Under the pieces are notes generated by a model. That model had not been told where the DNA came from. It worked only from the letters and a program-made list of their open reading frames with translations, and did not search any database. 64,000 bases of DNA, from positions 22,585,307 to 22,649,306 of the forward strand of contig CM076139.1 in NCBI GenBank assembly GCA_038025085.1, in the 5' to 3' direction. Source of the stretch: Tetragonia tetragonoides. Taxonomy: Eukaryota > Streptophyta > Magnoliopsida > Caryophyllales > Aizoaceae. This document shows, one piece after another, positions 56,736-64,000 of the stretch (the stretch's first letter is position 1; every line of letters starts with the position of its first letter). A program made the translations under genes and the position numbers.

Positions 56736-57614
56736 ATGGTAAGGACAATAATAACTACGCAGATGACGACTGCACACCAAAGAGTACGCGCCCTAGCTCA
56801 TCGTGCACAACCTGTAGAGTACAACGCTTCATTCAACAACGAGTCAATAGAAAACAACGCGAGTATGCACCACGAGGCCGGGCAAGACCGCGCCGTGCAC
56901 GAGGAGGTCGCGTGCGATGAGGTCGCACGCCCCGCACCTATAGCCGCGCCTGTACCCTCTCCTGTTGCCGCCCCAGTTGCCGCACCCGCCGCACATGTAG
57001 TTGACGAAGAGGAAGATCCCTCTGAGTCCGAGCCTGAGTATACACCACCGGAAGAGAACGGTGATGTGCCGGATTTGGAAGATACTAGTGCCGAGAGCGA
57101 CAACAACATTGCGCCTACTACTACACCTACTGTTGCACCTATCCATGCTGCAAATTGGTCTCCTCCTGTGGAGCCATTATTTGCTACTGATGCTGAGCTC
57201 GAGGATATACGTATTTACATATGACGTGCTTATACTACGATCGAGCGTTATCAGTACGAGAATCGCACGAGTCTACATGAAGGCTTATGGGTAGAGCTAC
57301 TGCTGGCTGGTCTGCCTAACATCCATCCTTGGATGGGACTCAAGGAGAAGTACGACGACGTAGTCTCCAAGAGTGGTCACCTACACGAGAAGAAGTATGG
57401 TGAAGGTACGAGATGGTCTCTCTGCTTTAGAGGCGTTGCCGCTGAGTTATGCCTGTCCGAGTTCGAGTGGAAGGTGAACCGTGTGCTAGTACCTGCGCCG
57501 AAGGGAATGTGCGAGTACTAGATTAGGACGCCCTGCAAAGAGGTGAAGCCTAGGAGGAAGGACGATCATGACGAGTCCCCTAGCGCGAAGAAAATGTGTG
57601 CTAGTGTCAAGTAG
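56736..57614 (+). pseudogene. Extra ORF upstream of gag in element H
   Basis: A single frame of 292 codons from ATG 56736 (MVRTIITTQMTTAHQRVRA) to TAG 57612, broken by TGA at 57222-57224 and TAG at 57519-57521. The N-terminal part is basic, followed by a Pro/Ala-rich stretch (PAPIAAPVPSPVAAPVAAP), then an acidic stretch (DEEEDPSESEPEYTPPEEN). The C-terminal part has more globular composition (LWVELLLAGLPNIHPWMGL, TRWSLCFRGVAAELCL) and ends in a basic cluster. No domain is recognised. It is separate from gag, which starts 700 bp later. Both stops fit C-to-T decay. Function unknown. Confidence 0.6.
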
Positions 57615-58320
57615 AACTAGATTATTGCCTTATTAGTTTTACTTGAGTTTTATTGAACCTTTAACTATTGTGATGGCCCTGCGTGGTCAATTTTGATGTT
57701 GGTGTAGTTGCATAGGCAACAAATATTTATGATTGTTATTTACTTGCAATTTGTCTCATTGCAAGACTAGCTACTTCATTTGATTATATGATATCGTTGA
57801 GAATTTGTTTTATATGATTGTTTTATCACATAATTGCATGGGTGACTCATAGCTTCATAATGCTATCTCGTATTGCCTACACATGATGGGAAATCCATGT
57901 CGGAATTATGGAAAAATTTTCATTGAGCATGATCATATTAAATGTGAGCCAAAGGCTAAGCATGTATTGTATGCAATCAAATGTCATTGTTTATTGCCCT
58001 ACTAAAATAGTATGGAGCCTCGATGTATGAAGTGTGAATGTTATTGCTTATTAATCGTGCGAGACCAATGTGTCTACTTTGTTATTGCATATCGAACTAC
58101 TATGCATGAGAACTGAGAACACTCAAAGAAATTCAAGTATGTTGCTTAGACCTACAATGTAAGGTCGATCATTGAAACTTATATGCTATTTGCTATATGT
58201 CAAGAGATTGGTTTCAATAACAACCTATATCTCTCAATTAGACCTCAATTTGGGTCGAATGTGCCAACTTTGCTGAAATGGTGACCAACCATTGTTCTCT
58301 TACGTCTCAGATTTGTTATA
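57615..58320 (+). mobile_element. Spacer between the extra ORF and gag in element H
   Basis: Non-coding, AT-rich, no domain. An unusually long leader between PBS and gag results (1.8 kb in total). Confidence 0.6.
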
Positions 58321-59433
58321 ATGGCAACCAACGACCGACTCGTGAGACTAGAAGTAGGTCTTACCAATGTCATTGAGCACATCACGCGCTAGCTAGAGCG
58401 CCAAGAGCAAGATCGCAACGCACAGAATCCTGAAACACGCAAATTTAGGGATTTCGGTGCACTCAAACCTTTGACGTTTGAGGGTGGCTCCGACCCCACC
58501 AAGCTTGAGAACTGGATTATAGAGTTCAAGAAGTTGTTTAGGGCGACTAGTCGGCCCAACAACATGAAGGTCAACACCGCTACGTACTACCTGAAGGGTG
58601 AAGCGAACAAGTGGTGGAGCGATGTGGGCACTGATCTACTCGCCATTGAAGAATACAGGTGGACCGAGTTCAAAGAGTCTTTTCGTGAAAGGTTCTATCC
58701 GAGAGCTATCCATCGCCAGAAGCAACGTGAATTCGAGAACATCTGTCAAGGAAAGCTATCAGTGGCTGAGTACGCAACAAAGTTCAACGAGCTTGCTGCT
58801 TTTGCACCTAACTTAGTGACGACCGAAGCTGAGCGTGTCGAGAGGTTCAAAGATGGTCTAAAATGGGATATTCAGCGTTATGTTATGGAAAAATCGCTGA
58901 CGTTCCAAGGATCGTACAAGAAAGCCTTGAACCAAGAGCGTGTTGTGGATCATCGTGATTCGTTGCTTGGGAAGCATAAACGTGACGAAGGGAGTTCTTC
59001 CCAGTCGAATGGCGCAGATAAGCGGCCAAGGCTGAACAACGACAATCACAATAACCAAGGTAGTCAGAACCAGAACGGGAACAGGAATCGTGACTCGAAT
59101 AGTCATAGAGCTACGATCTTAGCTAAGAGGAATACGCCTTGTAGTCGCTGCAACAAGATACATCCTGGCAAGAACTGTCGTGGCGATGTACTTCAATGCT
59201 ACGAGTGCAACATGCCTGGTCATAAAGCTTCTGAATGCTGGAGTCGTGGAAGGAACGACAATGGTCAGAACCGCAATAACAACTACAATCGTGGTGGTAA
59301 TGGAAATGGTAATCGTGGAAATGGTGGTAACTACCGTGGAAATGGGGGTTACAACAACAACAACCGCAACAATACTGCTGCTCCTGCTGCGAATAATCAA
59401 GCACTACTTCCCGCACCTGCCAACCCCGTGCAG

Positions 59434-59518
<85 letters not shown>

Positions 59519-62500
59519 GAGGGGTAAATGGAAGAGTTTATGTACTGAACCGCAATGAAGCTGAGGTGAACCCGAATGTGATCGCTGGTACTTTTCTCGT
59601 TAACTCTCAATTTGCTTTTGTTTTATTTGATAGTGATGCAACGCATTCTGTTCTTTCTAAGAGCTTTGTATCTAAGATAGGTTTAGAACCTAGTTCTGTG
59701 TATAGTGCAAATATTAGGATGCCAGATGGAACAATTGTTAATTGTAAAGCGTTGTATGAAAAGTGTCCGATTAGGATAGCTGGTTTCGATTTGCCTGCGG
59801 ATTTGATTCAGATGGATTTGATGGATTTCGACGTTATTTTGGGAATGAATTGGTTAGCCAAGTATAGGGCTAAGATTGAGTGCTTTGAACAACGTGTGTC
59901 ATTGTGTAGACCGAAAGGTAGAAGGATTACCTACAAAGGAGTCATGGTCAAGCCAAAGCTGAAGGTAGTGGCGACCATTAAAGCAAAGGAGTGTACTACT
60001 AAAGGTGAAGCAATTTACCTATGCCATGTAGTGGATACAAGTCGAGAAGCCGAAGTCTCAAAACCTATTCCAGTTCTGTCGGAATACGCTGACGTCTTTC
60101 CAGACGAGATTCCCGGAATGCCTCCGCAACACATTATCGACTTCACGATCGACTTAGCTCCAGGTTCTGCTCCGATATCAAAAGCTCTGTATCGTATGGC
60201 TCCTGTAGAGATGAAAGAACTAAACGCAACTCGAGGAACTACTGGAGAAGGGATACATACGTCCTAGTGTATCGCCTTGGGGTGCTCCTGTTTTGTTTGT
60301 ACGTAAGAAGGATGGTAGTATGAGACTGTATATAGACTACCGAGAATTGAACAAGAATACGATAAAGAATCGTTATCCACTGCCGAGGATTGATGATCTA
60401 TTCGACCAACTCCGTGGAGCGACTGTCTTCTCAAAGATCGACTTACGGTCAGGATACCATCAACTCAGGATTTCCGAGCCTGACATTGGGAAGACCGCAT
60501 TTAGGATGAGGTATGGACACTACGAGTTCACGGTGATGCCTTTTCGGTTGACGAACGCACCTGCAAAGTTTATGGATTTGATGAACCGTACGTTCCATCC
60601 TTATCTCGATCAGTTCGTAGTTGTCTTTATTGACGATATTTTGGTCTATTCGAAGAACGCTGTTGAGCACGTGCATCACTTGCGAACCGTTATGGAGATT
60701 TTGAGACAACATCAATTGTACGCGAAGTTGTCAAAGTGCGAGTTCTGGTTAGAAACTGTTTCTTTCTTAGGACACCCGGTGTCTAAGAGTGGAGTTGTTG
60801 TTGACCCGGAAAAGATTAGAGCTGTTATGGACTGGTCCGCACCGAAGAGCGTGACTGAGGTTAGAAATTTTCTTGGGTTAGCTGGTTACTATCGTAGGTT
60901 TGTGAAAGGATTTTCGAAAATAGCGCAGCCTATGACAAACTTGATGAAGAAGACGATGAAGTTCGTGTGGTCTGAAAAGTGTGAAGCTGCTTTTCAATAG
61001 TTGAAGAAACGTCTTACAAGCGCGCCGATTTTGACTTTGCCATCGGAAACTAAAGGGTACAAAGTCTATAGTGACGCGTCTAAGCATGGCTTAGGTTGTG
61101 TTTTGATGCAACATGGTAAGGTAGTAGCTTATGCCTCAAGACAACTGAAGAAGAACGAGGATAACTACCCTACGCACGACTTAGAGCTCGCTGCTGTCGT
61201 ATTTGCTTTGAAGATTTGGCGACATTATCTCTATGGTTCTGCTGTCTAGATGTTTACGGACCACAAGAGTCTCAAGTACATGTTCACGCAAAAGGAATTG
61301 AATATGCGACAAAGAAAATGGCTAGAGTTATTAACGGAGTACGATATCGACATTCAGTATCACGAAGGGAAAGCTGACGTGGTAGCTGACGCTTTGAGTA
61401 GAAAGACTCATCAGACGTTGAACACTGCTTTAGTACTTCCGAAGGAGATCATTCGTGACTTGCAGAGTCTAGACGTGGAGATTGTGCTGAAAGGTGACGT
61501 TCAATGTACCTTAGCTCATATGTCAGTTCGACCAACCTTACTCGACGAGATCCAGGGTAGACAGAGTTCAGATGAGGATCTTCAATGAATTCTACGCCAC
61601 AACAACGAGGGTAGTTTTCGTGATCGTGTCTGTGTGCCAAATGACCCGGAGATCAAGAGTCAGATTCTGGGTGAAGCTGACAATACGCCTTATTCTGTAC
61701 ATCCTGGTGGAGACAAGCTTTACAAAGATCTTCGCCAAATGTTTTGGTGGAAAGGAATAAAACAAGATGTCGCTGAGTTCGTGGCCTGACATGCCAGAAG
61801 GTCAAGATCGAACATAAGAAACCTGGTGGAATTATTCAATCGCTTGAAGTTCCTACGTGGAAATGGAATTCAATCTCAATGGACTTTGTCATGGGTTTAC
61901 CATTGACACTGAAGAAGAACAACGCCATTTGGGTCATTGTAGATCGGTTGACGAAAGTTGCGAGATTCATTCCAATGAATGACACTTGGGAAATGGAGAA
62001 GCTAGTGGATGCTTACGTCAAGGAAGTCATGAGACTTCATGGTGTTCCAAAAGATATCGTTTCAGATAGAGATTCGAGATTTCTATCACACTTTTGGCAG
62101 AAATTGATAGGAGCTTTTGGAAGCAAGTTGAAGTTCAGTACTGCTTTTCATCCTGCGACTGATGATCAGACGGAAAGAACGATTCAGACTTTAGAGGATA
62201 TGCTACGAGCGTGTGCTCTCGAGTATCAAGGCTCGTGGGATACACACATTCCGTTGATCGAATTTTCTTACAACAATAGCTATCACTCAAGCATTGATCG
62301 AGCACCATATGAACCATTGTATGGTAGAAAGTGTAGATCGCCCGTTTGTTGCAACGATATTAGTGAAACTGCAGTTTTGGGTCCTGAGATGATCCAGAAG
62401 ACCGTCGATGTGGTCAAAGTTATTCAAGCAAAGATGCATAGTGCGCAAGACTGCCAGAAATCGTACGCAGAAAGAGGTCGTAGACCGGAAGAGTTTGAGG

Positions 62501-62937
62501 TGGGAAGCAAGGTACTTTTGTGAGTATCTCCTACCAAAGGCGTAATGCATTTTGGTCGTAAGGGGAGGTTGAGTCCTCGTTACATTGGACCTTACGAGAT
62601 CCCGGAAAGGATTGATGAGGTTGCTTATCGATTAGCTTTACCTGTGGAACTTGGAAAAGTCCATAGTGTGTTTCATGTCTCTCAATTGAAGCGGTACGTA
62701 CATGATCCAACGCATGTCGTTCAACCTGATACGATCGATCTCCATGATAGTTTGACTTATGAAGAGTGTCCTATCAAGATTGTGGATCGCAAAGAGTGCA
62801 TAACTCGAACAAAGACTATTCCGATCGTCAAAGTCGTTTGGTCTCGACATGGTCAAGAGGAAGCAACATGGGAAGTTGAATCCATGATGCGCGAGAAGTA
62901 TCTAGACCTCTTTCTAGAAGGTACTAGTCCCACTTGA
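58321..62937 (+). pseudogene. gag-pol of Tekay/Del-type chromovirus H, broken
   Basis: Starts MATNDRLVRLEVGLTNV at 58321. A TAG follows at 58390, then gag (FEGGSDPTKLENWIIEFKK), zinc knuckle CYECNMPGHKASEC (59197-59238), a 28-residue Asn run (59434-59517) and a protease-like FDSDATHS. A one-base shift lies near 60225. RT follows, with FIDDILVYS at about 60625, then TAG 60998, RNase H ([13 protein letters not shown]) with TAG 61247, and TGA 61586. The integrase zinc region (HPGGDKLYKDLRQMFWWKG) has a small deletion near 61787. The DDE core is SMDFVMG, SDRDSRF, TDDQTE. TGA 62521 precedes the C-terminal region, which ends in a chromodomain-like RTKTIPIVKVVW/EEATWEVE (about 62800-62890). Domain order PR-RT-RH-INT with a chromodomain marks Ty3/gypsy chromoviruses of the Tekay branch. 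Dead as a single protein, but every domain is still recognisable. Confidence 0.9.
59434..59517 (+). repeat. AAC microsatellite within gag (28 units)
   Basis: Pure AAC x28 in frame, encoding poly-Asn in the flexible linker after the zinc knuckle. The flanking protein is already Asn/Gly-rich, so the run probably grew by slippage. Confidence 0.95.
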
Positions 62938-63199
62938 GTTTCGGGACGAAACTCCTTTTAAGGAGGGTAGAATGTCACGCCTCGAAATTTTTGTTTGCGT
63001 GTTTTGTTAATCATCTCGCATGTCCAAGCATTTCATGGTGCATGCTAATCAATTTAGAATCACAATTGTACTTGCTCATCTTGCATATGTTAGAGTTCTA
63101 AAATTGTTTTATACCTTTGTATGGGTAAACTCGTTTTGTTTTTGGAAGTGAGTACTTCATGTCCCAAGTTTCGGGACGAAACTTTTAAGGAGGGTAGAA
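62938..63199 (+). other. Duplicated 3' end of element H with two polypurine tracts
   Basis: The hairpin GTTTCG-GGA-CGAAAC and the tract AAGGAGGGTAGAAT occur twice: 62938-62972 and 63168-63199. The first is followed by TGTCACGCCTCG, which looks like a different LTR start; the second by the true LTR start TGTGATACCCC. The 195 bp between them (62973-63167) is not found in LTR H. Confidence 0.75.
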
Positions 63200-63686
63200 T
63201 GTGATACCCCAATATTTTCTATAATTATTAGATTGATTTATAAATGATTTATAAATGGTTTTGGAGATTTAATCGTATATTCGTTTAAGGATTCGATTTA
63301 TTCAATTAAAGACATAATAATATTAGTTATTATTATAATGGGACTTTTATAAATTGCATTTATTAATTTTGAGGAGTTTACTTAAAATATTTTATATATG
63401 AATAAGAATTATTCATATAGTTTTAATTAGTTTTAATTAGCTATTTAAATCAAAAAGTTAGTAAATAAATTCCTAAACCTAGTAGTCTTTGACTTGGGTT
63501 GACTTAGGGCCTATGTAAGGAAAAAGATGAGACAATTGATCAATTTTGCATAACTGATCAAACCCTTAAAGCATTCTCTCTCCTCTCTTTCTCTCCCACA
63601 CCGTCGGCTCTCTCTCTCCACCGAGTCTCTCTCTCTCCTTGCTGCCCACCGGGGAACCAGCACCGGCACCCCCTCCCATCGGTAAG

Positions 63687-63766
<80 letters not shown>

Positions 63767-64000
63767 CCGCGGCCTCCTCCTTCGCGCGTCCTCACGCTCG
63801 GCCGCTCGGTCGCCGAACAACCGCCGGGCCACCGGGTTGACGCCCAGGTGGTGACCGGCGGGTGGCCAACTGTCCCCCGCTCCCTCTCTCTCTTTCTTTC
63901 TCCTTATCTCTCTTGTTCTCTCCTTTTCTCTCTTCGAATGTCTCTCTTTCTCTTTCTCTCCTCTCGTCGCCGGAGCTCCGGCGACCACCACCACCGGCCA
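63200..64000 (+). repeat. 3' LTR of element H, cut by the window end
   Basis: Matches 55513 onward for about 480 bp, then has a CT run (63688-63762) and a GC-rich block (63768-63870) absent from the 5' LTR. The reading frames here reflect CT/GA repeats and are not genes. Confidence 0.85.

Noticed and set aside
59180..59610. Poly-Thr and poly-Val ORFs
   Set aside because: Alternative frames of the AAC microsatellite.
63511..63994. Arg/Glu-rich ORFs at the window end
   Set aside because: Antisense reading of the CT run in LTR H.

Overview
The window looks like plant nuclear DNA, most likely from a eudicot with a large, repeat-rich genome. The evidence is plant-type LTR retrotransposons (copia-like, Tat/Ogre-type Ty3-gypsy, Athila-like gypsy, a Tekay/Del-type chromovirus), plant L1-type LINE tails with a zf-RVT region, a CACTA transposon, a Stowaway-like MITE and plant mobile domain (PMD) genes. 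I see no intact host gene, tRNA or rRNA. The only host-gene sequence I recognise is a broken piece of a 20S proteasome beta subunit gene (PBG1-like) inside the CACTA element. The region reads as deeply nested heterochromatin.

Layout. 1-2910: copia-like element without coding capacity, inserted into the next gene. 2911-7681: 3' part of a Tat/Ogre-type element (LTR F) with an antisense PMD pseudogene. 7682-10983: CACTA element with the proteasome gene piece. 11873-12490: LINE tail. 12589-13830: candidate TIR element. 14098-25456: minus-strand array LTR A, gag-only body, LTR B, gag-only body, truncated LTR C. 25451-27327: Helitron candidate. 27328-30895: minisatellite, possible copia LTR, Stowaway MITE, AT-rich DNA. 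30896-38374: Tat LTR I and its 3' repeats, split by an Athila-like element J with a perfect 5-bp target duplication. 38375-51897: LTR E, antisense PMD gene E (split by a LINE with a 16-bp target duplication), then a second antisense PMD gene K, itself split by Athila-like element G. 51898-55512: LTR D, its 3' repeats and exon 1 of another antisense PMD gene. 55513-64000: Tekay-type element H with an extra upstream ORF and a gag-pol frame broken by several stops and frameshifts.

How it fits together. In the three Tat-type families with a recognisable antisense PMD gene (F, E, D), that gene lies between the 3' repeats and the internal region, and its promoter carries an array of GC-rich palindromes. 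The same palindrome type recurs in the LTR of the same family. In F, E and K the sites are phased at about 21 bp, two helical turns. The gag-only A-B-C elements keep the LTR array but lack both the PMD gene and its array. This matched LTR/antisense-promoter module is the strongest candidate here for an undescribed regulatory system. A second recurring theme is tandem hairpin repeats next to the 3' LTR.
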